Source of the DNA: UBA2108 sp002713215 | GTDB taxonomy: Bacteria > Bacteroidota > Bacteroidia > Flavobacteriales_G > Salibacteraceae | NCBI GenBank assembly: GCA_937891015.1 | Contig: CALAPY010000047.1 | Location: forward strand, 1-64,000 | Direction: 5' to 3' | DNA: 64,000 nt | Shown here: positions 8,918 through 18,116 of the stretch, piece by piece | Position numbering within the stretch: position 1 is the stretch's first letter | How the letters are laid out: each line of letters opens with the position of its first letter | Position numbers and translations under genes: made by a program | Notes under the pieces: model-generated | What the model was told of the DNA's origin: nothing | What the model saw: only the letters and a program-made list of their open reading frames with translations | Databases searched by the model: none

Positions 8918-10708
8918 CTAGTCGTTCAGTTTCAGTACAGCCATAAAAGCTGCCTGTGGAATTTCGACGTTACCAACCTGTCGCATTCTTTTCTTTCCTT
9001 TTTTCTGTTTTTCCAACAGTTTTCTTTTTCGGGAAATATCTCCACCATAGCATTTGGCTGTAACATCCTTACGGACGGCTTTAACGGTTTCCCGACTAAC
9101 AATTTTCGCACCAATTGCAGCTTGAATTGCGATATCAAATTGCTGGCGTGGTATCAGTTCACGAAGTTTAACGCATATTTTTTTACCAAAATGGTGTGCA
9201 TGCGTTCTATGAATCAGCGCTGAAAGTGCATCTACCTGATCGCTATTCAGCAAAATGTCTAGTTTTACCAGGTCAGATTGTCTAAAGCCAATGGGTGAAT
9301 AATCAAACGATGCATAACCTCGTGAGACAGACTTCAATCGATCGTAAAAATCAAATACAATTTCTGCTAACGGCATTTCAAAATTCAATTCTACCCGGTC
9401 CGTAGTTAGATACACTTGATTTTTGAGATTTCCTCTCTTCTCGATACACAGGTTCATAACCACACCCACGTAATCTGATTTGGTAATTATTTGGGCATTT
9501 ATATAGGGTTCTTCAACTGCATCCAATTTAGACGGATCAGGAAAATCACTTGGATTGTGTACCTCCACCTGTTGGCCCTTTTTTAAATGTGCGATGTAAG
9601 ATACGTTTGGAACCGTAGTAATTACGGTCATATCGAATTCCCGCTCCAGGCGTTCCTGAATAATTTCCATGTGGAGCATTCCAAGGAAGCCACATCGAAA
9701 TCCAAATCCAAGAGCCGCAGAACTTTCAGCCTCAAAGGTCAATGAGGCATCGTTCAATTGAAGTTTTTCCATCGACTCACGAAGTTCTTCGTAATCTTCG
9801 GTATCAACTGGATAAATACCAGCAAATACCATTGGTTTTACATCCTCAAAACCCTGAACAGCTTCCGTACAAGGATCCTGAACAGTGGTTATCGTATCCC
9901 CAACTTTTACTTCACGGGCTTGCTTTATACCGGAAATGATGTAGCCAACATCCCCTGCCTTAACTACATCCCTTTGTTCCTGATTCAACTTCAGGATACC
10001 GATCTCATCGGCGAAATATTCTTTCTCTGTATTGATGAATTTGACACGGTCTCCTTTTCGGATTTCACCGTCAAAAACACGATAGTAGGCAATGATTCCT
10101 CTAAACGAATTGAATACGGAATCAAAAATCATGGCTCTTAGTGGTTTTGCTGGTTCTCCTTCCGGGGCTGGAATTCTATTAATTATTGCATCCAGAATAT
10201 TGTCAACTCCAATTCCTGTTTTTCCGGATGCTTCAATGATTTCATCGCGGTTGCACCCGATAAGCTCTTCAATTTGATCCTTTACCTCCTCTGGCATAGC
10301 AGAAGGAAGATCCATTTTGTTGATTACCGGAATTATTTCCAGGTCATTTTCTAATGCCAGGTAAAGGTTTGAGATGGTTTGGGCTTGTATTCCCTGTGTG
10401 GCATCTACAATTAATAATGCCCCTTCACATGCCATAATGCTCCTGGAAACCTCGTACGAAAAATCGACGTGACCGGGTGTGTCGATTAAGTTCAATATGT
10501 AATCCTTTCCTTCTTGCTGGTAGTTCATTTGAATGGCATGGCTCTTTATGGTTATACCTCTTTCCCGCTCCAGGTCCATATCATCCAAAAGTTGATCCTG
10601 AGACTCCCTTTCAGTAACCGTACCGGTTACCTGTAAAAGACGATCCGCAAGCGTACTTTTGCCATGATCAATATGGGCAATAATGCAGAAATTTCGAAAG
10701 TTTTTCAT
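8918..10708 (-). CDS. lepA: Elongation factor 4 (LepA)
   Basis: 596 residues, full length. The G domain has [18 protein letters not shown] and NKMDLP, followed by EF-G-like domains and the LepA-specific C-terminus with [23 protein letters not shown]. LepA is a ribosome-associated GTPase that affects translation initiation and back-translocation. It is divergent from metF with about 120 bases between starts; a TAATTTCG box lies 18 bases before its ATG. Confidence 0.97.
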   Translation of the reverse strand: MKNFRNFCIIAHIDHGKSTLADRLLQVTGTVTERESQDQLLDDMDLERERGITIKSHAIQMNYQQEGKDYILNLIDTPGHVDFSYEVSRSIMACEGALLIVDATQGIQAQTISNLYLALENDLEIIPVINKMDLPSAMPEEVKDQIEELIGCNRDEIIEASGKTGIGVDNILDAIINRIPAPEGEPAKPLRAMIFDSVFNSFRGIIAYYRVFDGEIRKGDRVKFINTEKEYFADEIGILKLNQEQRDVVKAGDVGYIISGIKQAREVKVGDTITTVQDPCTEAVQGFEDVKPMVFAGIYPVDTEDYEELRESMEKLQLNDASLTFEAESSAALGFGFRCGFLGMLHMEIIQERLEREFDMTVITTVPNVSYIAHLKKGQQVEVHNPSDFPDPSKLDAVEEPYINAQIITKSDYVGVVMNLCIEKRGNLKNQVYLTTDRVELNFEMPLAEIVFDFYDRLKSVSRGYASFDYSPIGFRQSDLVKLDILLNSDQVDALSALIHRTHAHHFGKKICVKLRELIPRQQFDIAIQAAIGAKIVSRETVKAVRKDVTAKCYGGDISRKRKLLEKQKKGKKRMRQVGNVEIPQAAFMAVLKLND

Positions 10709-10725
10709 TCAAAAAAATTAGTGCG

Positions 10726-10733
10726 CGAAATTA
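10726..10733 (-). promoter_or_regulatory. Possible -7 box of lepA
   Basis: TAATTTCG followed by CGCACT on the minus strand, 18 bases before the lepA ATG. It differs from TAnnTTTG by one T-to-C change, which recurs at other genes here. Confidence 0.35.
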
Positions 10734-10783
10734 AAGCATTTGAAAGGATTTTAAACGTCAACATTAGCCAATTTGATCTGGTT

Positions 10784-10809
10784 TTGAAAAAGATGGAAGG
10801 TTATATTTG
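10784..10809 (+). promoter_or_regulatory. Promoter of metF
   Basis: TATATTTG at 10802-10809 followed by CCGCCC is a perfect -7 box 19 bases before the metF ATG. TTG at 10784-10786 is the nearest -33 candidate, although its 15-base spacer is short. Confidence 0.5.
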
Positions 10810-10827
10810 CCGCCCATTTAAGTTAGC

Positions 10828-11784
10828 ATGAACGTAATTGAATCTATCGAAAAATCGAAGGGAGAAACATTGTTTTCTTTTGAAATTCTTCCACCTCTAA
10901 AAGGGTCACATATTGATGAGCTTTTTGGAAGAATTGATCCATTGATGGAGTTTAACCCAAGCTTTGTTAATGTTACCTACCATAGAGAAGAGTACATCTA
11001 CAAAAAGCGGCCTAATGGATTACTGGAGAAGCAGGCTACCAGAAAAAGACCTGGCACAGTTGGAATTTGTGCGGCAATTAAGAATAAGTATCACGTAGAA
11101 ACGGTTCCGCATTTAACTTGTGGTGGGTTTACTAGAGAGGAAACCGAAGATGCGTTGATTGATTTAAATTTTTTGGGAATTCATAACGTATTAGCGCTTC
11201 GTGGAGATGCGTTGAAAAGTGATAATCGATTTATTCCGGATGAAGGGGGGCATGAATATGCGGTGGATTTGGTAAAACAGATCGTTAATATGAACCAGAG
11301 CAAGTACTTGAGCGACGAACTGATTAACCCTTCACCTACAGAATTTTGTATTGGTGTAGCTGGTTATCCTGAGAAGCACTTCGAGTCTATGAATTTAAAG
11401 ACAGACTTAAGGCACTTAAAGGAAAAAATTGATGCCGGTGCTGAGTACATAGTCACTCAGATGTTTTTTGACAACGAAAAGTTTTTTGCCTTTGTAGAAA
11501 AGTGCAGGGAGATGGGAATAACGGTTCCAATTATTCCAGGACTAAAGCCAATAACGGTTAAGAATCATATTAGCTTTTTGCCTAAGACTTTCAGTATTGA
11601 CTTTCCGGATACCTTAGCCGACGAACTGGAAAAATGCAGCGACAATAAGGAAATAAATGAAGTTGGAATTGAGTGGTGCATTGAACAAAGCAAGGAATTG
11701 AAAAAGGCTGGCGTACCTTCACTACATTATTACACCATGGGAAAATCGGAGACGGTTAGAAGAATTGCCTCTGCGGTTTATTAG
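10828..11784 (+). CDS. metF: 5,10-methylenetetrahydrofolate reductase
   Basis: 318 residues with the MTHFR TIM-barrel signatures: LFSFEILPPLKG (catalytic Glu) near the start, LRGD after HNVLA, GVAGYPEKH, TQMFFDNEKF and IPIIPGLKPIT. It reduces methylene-THF to 5-methyl-THF for methionine synthesis, probably with FAD. No other methionine gene is adjacent. Its TAG stop interlocks with the murI TAA stop on the other strand, so no terminator fits between them. Confidence 0.95.
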   Translation: MNVIESIEKSKGETLFSFEILPPLKGSHIDELFGRIDPLMEFNPSFVNVTYHREEYIYKKRPNGLLEKQATRKRPGTVGICAAIKNKYHVETVPHLTCGGFTREETEDALIDLNFLGIHNVLALRGDALKSDNRFIPDEGGHEYAVDLVKQIVNMNQSKYLSDELINPSPTEFCIGVAGYPEKHFESMNLKTDLRHLKEKIDAGAEYIVTQMFFDNEKFFAFVEKCREMGITVPIIPGLKPITVKNHISFLPKTFSIDFPDTLADELEKCSDNKEINEVGIEWCIEQSKELKKAGVPSLHYYTMGKSETVRRIASAVY

Positions 11785-12578
11785 GTAATTTTTAATTCTT
11801 TGAGGCTAATTTCCGCTCCAAAGAAGGTCTTGGTCGTTTGTTCAAACGAAGTGGTGTAATCGGATACGTAAAACGCATCATTTTTCTCCATGGCACCTGA
11901 ATTAAACAACTTTAGGTTCATTAGTTTTTCCTTAAGTTCCTGAGCAACCAACCTACCGGAATCGATAATCCGAATGGCATCATTGTAATATGCTTTTATG
12001 TCCTTTTCAAGCAGGGGATAATGGGTACAACCCAAAATCAAAGTGTCAATGGTTGAAAGTTCTTTTTTCCTCAGGTAGGCAGAAATTACCGATTGACTTA
12101 CCTCATTGTTAATAAAGCCTTCTTCAACCATGGCAGCCAGTAAAGGTGTTTCCAGGTAAGAGATTTTGATGGGGCTTATTCTATCCTGATAAACCTTACT
12201 CCTTATGGTTGCCTTGGTTCCAATTACGCCAACATTAGAATTAGCTTCCAACTGGTGAATATGTTTAACCACCGGGTCGATTACATTGATAACAGGAAAC
12301 CCTTCGGGGACACATTCTTTGGTGGCTTCATAGGCGTGCGCCGAAGCCGAATTACAGGCAATTACAATGGCCTTGCAGCCCTGATCCAATAAGAATTGGG
12401 TTATCTGTTTAGAATAGCGGACAATGGAATGTGAGGATTTTTCGCCATATGGGAGGTGCAACGTATCTCCAAAATAGATGATTTGTTCGTCGGGAAGAAC
12501 TTCCTTTATCGACTTGGCTACTGTGAGTCCGCCAACTCCTGAATCAAATATTCCTATGGGTTTATCCGAAAAATTCAT
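11781..12578 (-). CDS. murI: Glutamate racemase
   Basis: 265 residues with GIFDSGVGGLTV, both catalytic cysteine motifs (ACNSASA and LGCTHYPLL), and FGDTLHLPYGEKS. It supplies D-glutamate for peptidoglycan. ATG 12578 is chosen over a TTG one codon upstream. A terminator-like hairpin ends in a run of eight U residues immediately before this ATG, so expression may depend on read-through or attenuation. It is the last gene of the leftward envelope block. Confidence 0.95.
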   Translation of the reverse strand: MNFSDKPIGIFDSGVGGLTVAKSIKEVLPDEQIIYFGDTLHLPYGEKSSHSIVRYSKQITQFLLDQGCKAIVIACNSASAHAYEATKECVPEGFPVINVIDPVVKHIHQLEANSNVGVIGTKATIRSKVYQDRISPIKISYLETPLLAAMVEEGFINNEVSQSVISAYLRKKELSTIDTLILGCTHYPLLEKDIKAYYNDAIRIIDSGRLVAQELKEKLMNLKLFNSGAMEKNDAFYVSDYTTSFEQTTKTFFGAEISLKELKIT

Positions 12579-12604
12579 CAAAAAAAAACACCTCGAAAGG
12601 TGTC
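12579..12604 (-). terminator. Intrinsic terminator between skp-like gene and murI
   Basis: The arms 12588-12593 and 12598-12603 form a perfect 6-bp stem (ACACCT/AGGTGT) with a 4-base loop. On the minus strand it is followed by eight T residues ending next to the murI start codon. It would end the bamA-skp transcript or act as an attenuator for murI. Confidence 0.75.
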
Positions 12605-12613
12605 TTTTAAAAT

Positions 12614-13129
12614 TTATAATATTCCGAGTTCTTTTTTCACCAGCGGCAGTATATCCTGCCCTTCCGGAAAATAAAGCAGAGCGCCTGTTCCGGAATCAAT
12701 TACGTATGAATACCCGTTGTCTTTGGCAACTTTAGAAATAGCGTCCCTCGCTTTCTTTATTATGGGTTCCATAATTTCAGATTCTCTTTTTGCTAAAGCT
12801 TCCTGTGCTTTTCCCTGAAAATCCTGAATTCTTCTTTGGATACCCATTATTTCTTCTTCCTTAGAAGCTTTAATAACGTCGCTCATCACATTGACATTGG
12901 CCTGATAATCTGTGTATTTTTTCTCATATTCAGTTGTCATTGCTGTAAGCTGCATTTCAAGCTCCTTTGCATATTTCTGCAATTCAGCTTCTGCAGTATC
13001 CTTTTCGGGCATAACTTTAAGCAATTCATTTGAATTGATATGGCCAATTTTTCCATCCTTTTGGGCATTTGCCAAATTCATGCTAAACACCAAAGCGGCT
13101 AATACTCCAATTTTTATTAAAACTTTCAT
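12614..13129 (-). CDS. OmpH/Skp-like periplasmic chaperone (second copy)
   Basis: 171 residues with a signal peptide cut after NLANAQ, a central coiled coil rich in Glu, Lys and Gln, and a C-terminal strand region VIDSGTGALLYFPEG. This is the Skp/OmpH fold, which holds unfolded outer-membrane proteins for the Bam complex. ATG 13129 is chosen because it starts the signal peptide; an open frame to 13168 overlaps the upstream gene. It is the second of two Skp-like genes downstream of bamA. Confidence 0.9.
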   Translation of the reverse strand: MKVLIKIGVLAALVFSMNLANAQKDGKIGHINSNELLKVMPEKDTAEAELQKYAKELEMQLTAMTTEYEKKYTDYQANVNVMSDVIKASKEEEIMGIQRRIQDFQGKAQEALAKRESEIMEPIIKKARDAISKVAKDNGYSYVIDSGTGALLYFPEGQDILPLVKKELGIL

Positions 13130-13164
13130 TTGTTTGATTTTAAGGGGTGCGAAAATATGCTTTA

Positions 13165-13680
13165 TCACTTAGATTTTCCTAATTTTTTAATGATGAATTC
13201 AGTCTTATCATACCTTGTGTTGGAATACAAAATATTGGATGAACTCGCAAGATCCATAACAATTGCATAATTATTTCGATCTGCCATGTCTTTTAGAGCA
13301 TCGTATATTTTGTCCTGAAGTGGTTTTACCAGTTTTTGGCGGGCTTTAAAAAGTTCACCATTCACTCCAAACTTCTGTTTTTGGTACAAGCGAACTTCTT
13401 TTTCCATTTCGGTTATTTCTTTCTCTCGCTTTTGCTTTAACTCATTTGTCAAAAGAATTTGTTCTGCCTTGTAAGCCTGATATAGTTTTTCAATCTCTGA
13501 GTATTTTTCTTCGATGGCGTCCTGCCATTTTTTTGACAGTTTATCCAATTCGTCCTGTGCCTCGGTATATCCGGGCATACTCTCTAAAATTAGTTCGGAG
13601 TTAACGTACACAAACTTTTGTGCTTGTGACCAATTTGAAAAAACAAGAAGTAAACTGATTATCAAAAATGCTCGTTTCAT
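13165..13680 (-). CDS. OmpH/Skp-like periplasmic chaperone (first copy)
   Basis: 171 residues with a signal peptide ending SQAQ, FVYVNSELILESMPGY, a long charged coiled coil (about residues 35-120) and a C-terminal VMDLASSSNILYSNTRYD. It belongs to the OmpH/Skp family. It lies 11 bases downstream of bamA and 35 bases upstream of the second copy, a duplication common in Bacteroidota. The two copies are diverged, so they may serve different clients. Confidence 0.9.
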   Translation of the reverse strand: MKRAFLIISLLLVFSNWSQAQKFVYVNSELILESMPGYTEAQDELDKLSKKWQDAIEEKYSEIEKLYQAYKAEQILLTNELKQKREKEITEMEKEVRLYQKQKFGVNGELFKARQKLVKPLQDKIYDALKDMADRNNYAIVMDLASSSNILYSNTRYDKTEFIIKKLGKSK

Positions 13681-13691
13681 AACTGTTAAAT

Positions 13692-16292
13692 TTAAAGCGA
13701 ACCAAGATTCGCGCCAATTGTAAAATGAATTTGTGATCGATCCATTCCAGGTCGGCCAGGAATATCATCAAAGCGATACCCCCAATCTAACCCAAGTAAA
13801 CCAAACATTGGAAGGAAAACCCTTACACCAAACCCGCCGGACCTTTTCAATTCGAATGGGGCAAAATTGTCTATGTTATTCCATGAATTCCCTGCCTCGG
13901 TAAAAGCAAGTAAATAAATAGTAGCACTTGGGTTTAAGCTTAGCGGGTAGCGCAGTTCCAAGGTGTATTTTGCAATTGAAGTACCCCCGGTTGGTGGTGA
14001 TACCGAACCATCATCGTATCCCCTAAGTGCAATAATTTCACGACCGTCCAGCTGGAAACCGGTTAAACCACTACCTCCAAGATAAAACCTCTCAAATGGT
14101 GCATATCCAATTTGTTCGTTGTAATATCCAAGGAAACCAAAGCCAATTTTGGCTTTAAAAACCAAATTTTGAACAACTGGGGTGTACCAGTCACAGGTAA
14201 ATTTCCATTTGTAGTATTCCACCCATTTATATTTCTCCTGGGCTTCCATAATGGAATAATCTTTACCAGATTGAAACGCCGAATATGGGGGTGTTAGTTG
14301 TAAAGAAACCTTGATGTCAGATCCCATTTTAGGATAGATCATTTGATCCAGCGAATTTCGATTTAGGGTAATTCGGTAGAAGATATTGTTTGACACGCCT
14401 TCATTGAAAAGGAAGGATTGCCATTTGTTCATGATGTATTTCTGGTAACTAACCTCATGCCTTAAAATGAAATAGTCATCAGGCCATTTCAATTGCTGAC
14501 CTAACCCAACTGTAGTACCCCAGATGGTAATGTCCTGCCTCGCAGGATCATCCCTTTTTCTGTTGTTGCTTTGGACGGACCAAAACCCAGAAACACTAAA
14601 AGAAAGGGGTCTTTTTCCTCCAAGCCACGGCTCGGTAAAAGACATGTTTAGGGAGGAGTACCAGCGTCCGCTGGTTTGAAATCGAAGTGAAAGTTGTTGT
14701 CCGTCACCACTTGGGAGAGGCCTCCATTCTTTGAAATTGAGAATGTTTTTTAACGAGAAGTTGGTAAAGCGGATACCTGCAGAACCCACTAGGTTTCCAC
14801 CTCCCCATCCACCAGATAGTTCGATTTGATCAGATGGTTTTTCAGCAACGGTATACTCAATATCTACCGTAGCATCTTCAGGGTTAGGCTTGGGTACCAC
14901 ATTCATTGCTTGTGGGTCGAAATAGCCCAACACAGAAAGTTCCCGTTGAGATCGGATAATGTCAGAGCGGCTAAATAAGTTACCCGGAAGGGTACGGATT
15001 GCCCTGTAAATAACATGATCGTTTGTTTTGGTATTCCCAACAATTGAAACTTCATTTATTCTTGCTTGCCGACCTTCATAAATTCTAATTTCAAGATCAA
15101 CTGAATCATTTTCAACGTAAACCTCTACCGGAGTAACCTGAAAGAATAAATAGCCGTCATCCATATACAGTGAAGAGACATCTTTCCCGTTGGGGTCCAT
15201 AAACAAGCGTTGCTCAATTAGTGTTGGATTATAAATGTCACCCTTTTGAATGCCAACAATGTTTTTCAGCGTGTAGGTCGAGAATTTGGAATTACCAACC
15301 CAATTGATGCTTCGAATAAAGTACTGATTCCCCTCATCTACGGTAAGTTCCAGATTAATTGACTTTTCATCGAAATCGTACATGGTATCCTTGGTGATTT
15401 TAGCATCTCGATAGCCCATTTCCTTATACTTATTGATGATATTCTTTTTATCCTCATCGTAGCTGTCCTGTATAAACTTTGAGCTTTTAAAAACATTGAG
15501 CTGAATGTGCTCGGTGGCATAGTCCCAGGCTATGGGACCTGCATAGTTGGAATCGGCATCAGACAGGGAGGCTTGTCCAGTTTCAATAAGTAAACCTTGT
15601 GGGTCATAGAACGGCTCAAAAGAACTTTTCTGTCGAGTTTCCTTCATTGCTTTTTTGACGGTGTAATTGGTTAAATGGTGATTGTCGACGACAGCAATGT
15701 TGTGAATTTTTACCTTTTTGTATTTTACAATATCCAATGTCATGTATACATGATCGGGAAATTGAGGGTCAGGTGCAATGGAAATATTTACATCTGCTTT
15801 TAGATAGCCCTTGTCGATAAAGTAGTATTCCACCTTTTGTCTTGTGCTAAGCATCAAATTGTCGGTAACAATTTTTTCCTTGTATAGATTGATTTCGTCC
15901 CTAAGGTCATTGGCTTCGGATTTTTTTATACCAATGAATTTAAATCTTGAAAGTCGAGGTTGCTCTTTGATGTATATGTCCAGAAATATTAAATCTCCTT
16001 GAACTTTGGTATAGCTTATCCTAACATCTTCAAACAGGCCTTGTTTCCAAAGTTTTCTCACTGCCTTTGATATATCGGATCCCGGTATGGTTATTTTTCG
16101 GCCAATCTTAAGCCCCGAGATTAAAATCAGCGCTCCTTCATCCAGTTTTTTTGCACCGGAAACAGTAATACCACCAACTTTATATTCTTTAGGGTTAGAG
16201 TAGTCAACTTTCAGCTGCGACCCTCCTAACTGAATCTGTGCAGAAAGTTGGAAGGAAAGGATAAGGAATAAGAGGACCAATAAGCGAGTCAT
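13692..16292 (-). CDS. bamA: Outer-membrane assembly factor BamA (Omp85)
   Basis: 866 residues: a signal peptide ending LSAQ, a POTRA region from about residue 36 to 470, then an Omp85 barrel with WGGGNLVGSAG, LGGSGLTGFQLDGRE and the conserved ALRGYDDG loop. BamA folds and inserts outer-membrane beta-barrels. The C-terminus IHFTIGANLGSL has a few residues after the usual aromatic beta-signal. It follows uppS by 6 bases and precedes two Skp-like chaperones, forming a coherent outer-membrane biogenesis operon. Confidence 0.96.
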   Translation of the reverse strand: MTRLLVLLFLILSFQLSAQIQLGGSQLKVDYSNPKEYKVGGITVSGAKKLDEGALILISGLKIGRKITIPGSDISKAVRKLWKQGLFEDVRISYTKVQGDLIFLDIYIKEQPRLSRFKFIGIKKSEANDLRDEINLYKEKIVTDNLMLSTRQKVEYYFIDKGYLKADVNISIAPDPQFPDHVYMTLDIVKYKKVKIHNIAVVDNHHLTNYTVKKAMKETRQKSSFEPFYDPQGLLIETGQASLSDADSNYAGPIAWDYATEHIQLNVFKSSKFIQDSYDEDKKNIINKYKEMGYRDAKITKDTMYDFDEKSINLELTVDEGNQYFIRSINWVGNSKFSTYTLKNIVGIQKGDIYNPTLIEQRLFMDPNGKDVSSLYMDDGYLFFQVTPVEVYVENDSVDLEIRIYEGRQARINEVSIVGNTKTNDHVIYRAIRTLPGNLFSRSDIIRSQRELSVLGYFDPQAMNVVPKPNPEDATVDIEYTVAEKPSDQIELSGGWGGGNLVGSAGIRFTNFSLKNILNFKEWRPLPSGDGQQLSLRFQTSGRWYSSLNMSFTEPWLGGKRPLSFSVSGFWSVQSNNRKRDDPARQDITIWGTTVGLGQQLKWPDDYFILRHEVSYQKYIMNKWQSFLFNEGVSNNIFYRITLNRNSLDQMIYPKMGSDIKVSLQLTPPYSAFQSGKDYSIMEAQEKYKWVEYYKWKFTCDWYTPVVQNLVFKAKIGFGFLGYYNEQIGYAPFERFYLGGSGLTGFQLDGREIIALRGYDDGSVSPPTGGTSIAKYTLELRYPLSLNPSATIYLLAFTEAGNSWNNIDNFAPFELKRSGGFGVRVFLPMFGLLGLDWGYRFDDIPGRPGMDRSQIHFTIGANLGSL

Positions 16293-16298
16293 GCTAAA

Positions 16299-17036
16299 TC
16301 AAATTTGCTCACTTGTTTTGCCAAAGCGGCGTTCTCTACTCTGATAATCCAATACCGCCTGGTATAGATCTTCTTTTTCAAAATCGGGCCAAAGTTTGTC
16401 TAAAAAGCAAAGTTCGGTATATGCAGATTGCCACAGCAAAAAATTACTAATTCTGTATTCTCCGCTTGTTCTGATCATTAATTCAGGGTCTGGAAAATCC
16501 TTTGTGTTTAGATAATTTTTGAATTTATTCTCTGTAAACTCTTCTGCTTTTAATTTGTTGTGTTGTACGTCATTAATTATTGATTTAATGGCATTTGTAA
16601 TTTCCCAACGGGAGCTATAGCTCAAAGCAAGAATTAGAGTCATTCCAGTATTGGAGTTGGTCTTATTGATTGTCTCCGACAAACTTTTTTTGCAACCTTT
16701 TGGTAGGGTTTCCGTGTTGCCAATGGTAGCCAGTTTTATGTTGTTTTTCATTAACGTTGGGAGCTCCTTACCCAATGAATTAACTAATAACTCCATTAGT
16801 GCATCCACTTCAAACTTTGGCCGATTCCAATTTTCAGTAGAGAATGCATAAAGCGTTAGGTATTTAACTCCAATTTCGGCACAAGCTTCCGTTGCATTTC
16901 GCACCGCTTTAATCGCGTTTCGATGACCAAATATTCTTGCTAACCCCTGTTTTTTTGCCCACCGACCATTCCCATCCATAATTATGGAGATGTGAGCCGG
17001 GATGTTATTTTTATCCAATTGGGTTTTGTAACTCAT
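16299..17036 (-). CDS. uppS: Isoprenyl (undecaprenyl diphosphate) synthase
   Basis: 245 residues with the cis-prenyltransferase motifs SIIMDGNGRWAKKQG (catalytic Asp), FSTENWNRP, and RTSGEYRISNFLLWQSAYTELCF. It makes the C55 lipid carrier for peptidoglycan and other envelope polymers. The start is ATG 17036. A -7 box lies 42 bases upstream, and the leader between contains a terminator-like hairpin ending next to the ATG. It heads uppS-bamA-skp-skp. Confidence 0.95.
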   Translation of the reverse strand: MSYKTQLDKNNIPAHISIIMDGNGRWAKKQGLARIFGHRNAIKAVRNATEACAEIGVKYLTLYAFSTENWNRPKFEVDALMELLVNSLGKELPTLMKNNIKLATIGNTETLPKGCKKSLSETINKTNSNTGMTLILALSYSSRWEITNAIKSIINDVQHNKLKAEEFTENKFKNYLNTKDFPDPELMIRTSGEYRISNFLLWQSAYTELCFLDKLWPDFEKEDLYQAVLDYQSRERRFGKTSEQI

Positions 17037-17042
17037 GCAAAC

Positions 17043-17064
17043 AAAAAAAGCCCTGTTGGACTTT
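17043..17064 (-). terminator. Terminator-like hairpin in the uppS leader
   Basis: On the minus strand AAAGTCC, a 4-base loop and GGGCTTT form a 7-bp stem (one G-U pair), then a run of T residues ends six bases before the uppS ATG. It lies downstream of the uppS -7 box, so it fits a transcription attenuator as well as a terminator for the upstream DUF6089 gene. Confidence 0.55.
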
Positions 17065-17077
17065 GTTTTTCAAGCCG

Positions 17078-17085
17078 CAAATATA
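17078..17085 (-). promoter_or_regulatory. -7 box of uppS-bamA operon
   Basis: TATATTTG followed by CGGCTT on the minus strand, 42 bases before the uppS ATG. It is a perfect TAnnTTTG element; no TTG is seen at the -33 distance. Confidence 0.5.
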
Positions 17086-17180
17086 CTTAAACAAGCATTG
17101 GGATTGGATGGGATGAATAAGTTAAAAAAATAGAATACTACCAGCGCCAGAGATGGTTTGGAATTAAGAAATATCTATTG

Positions 17181-17996
17181 TTACTGAGTATTGTATTTAC
17201 ACAAGTTGGGGTGCTTTCCAATTCTAATGAGCATGGTGAATGTGGTCATAGTATAAAAGTCTTTACGCTGAGAATTTCCGCGTTGCATTCCCCACTCGTT
17301 TTGGTTATTACCATTATCCAAACTTCTATTCGAAAGTGCCTGAGACACGGTACTCATAGTGGATGGGTCATCGGGGTAACTTGTGCTGACATCGTCAAGA
17401 TAATCGGTGAAAGTTTTTCGGATCCCATATTCCAATGAAAATAACACCCTGTGTGAGAATTTAAATTTGAGCCCAAAACCGAATGGTATGGCAAATTGTA
17501 CTTTATTGTATTCCGCATTTTGTCCTTCAGTTCTATACTCCCTAAGGTTATATTCATTCCCATTTAGCGTAGTGGTGGGATTAAACCAGAAAAGTGCAAG
17601 ACCCCCAAAAATATAGGGCGAAAAATGGTGTTTAATAACAAAGCTGTGGTAGGGTAAAAAGTTAAATTCGAATTGCGTGGAAAACTCATTGATTCTGCTC
17701 TCAAAATTGAGGTTTCTATTCCTTTTTATTTGCGATTCAGACTCACTATCATCTCCACTAATCTTTCCAAAAAGAATTGAATTTTTCCAGGTAAATCGGT
17801 CATTAATAGGTAGACGATGAATAATTCCCCACGTAAAATGGGTTCTCCCAGCCTTAAAATGTCCTGTTTCGTTTAAATCGCCAAGATAATAGCTCATTCC
17901 TGCTTGAAGCCCAACTTGATTTTGGGATTGAGAAAAAGCACCGAAATGAAGAAGCTCAAAGAATACAATTATTACAAATGCATAAACCTTAGCCAT
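17181..17996 (-). CDS. DUF6089-like outer-membrane barrel protein (first)
   Basis: 271 residues with a signal peptide ending GAFSQ, then VGLQAGMSYYLGDLNETGHFK and beta strands including SLEYGIRKTFTDYLDDVS. The same YLDDV block occurs in its tandem neighbour. This is the DUF6089 pattern, an uncharacterised family of 8-stranded-type barrels commonly encoded upstream of uppS-bamA in Bacteroidota. A TACTTTCG box ends 5 bases before the ATG, suggesting a leaderless or very short-leader transcript. Confidence 0.75.
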   Translation of the reverse strand: MAKVYAFVIIVFFELLHFGAFSQSQNQVGLQAGMSYYLGDLNETGHFKAGRTHFTWGIIHRLPINDRFTWKNSILFGKISGDDSESESQIKRNRNLNFESRINEFSTQFEFNFLPYHSFVIKHHFSPYIFGGLALFWFNPTTTLNGNEYNLREYRTEGQNAEYNKVQFAIPFGFGLKFKFSHRVLFSLEYGIRKTFTDYLDDVSTSYPDDPSTMSTVSQALSNRSLDNGNNQNEWGMQRGNSQRKDFYTMTTFTMLIRIGKHPNLCKYNTQ

Positions 17997-18000
17997 AAAG

Positions 18001-18008
18001 CGAAAGTA
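18001..18008 (-). promoter_or_regulatory. Possible -7 box of first DUF6089 gene
   Basis: TACTTTCG on the minus strand, ending 5 bases before the ATG at 17996. It is one base off consensus and very close to the start codon, so it is uncertain. Confidence 0.25.
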
Positions 18009-18116
18009 AGAATTAGATTAGAACGAGAATTAAACTAATTTCTTATTCAATATTGAATCCCATTAACAAAGTGATTATATCACAGCAACGTGATACAAAA
18101 AGAATAGAGGTTCGTA

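Noticed and set aside
13130..13168. N-terminal extension of the second Skp-like gene
   Set aside because: It would precede the signal peptide and overlap the upstream gene; ATG 13129 fits.
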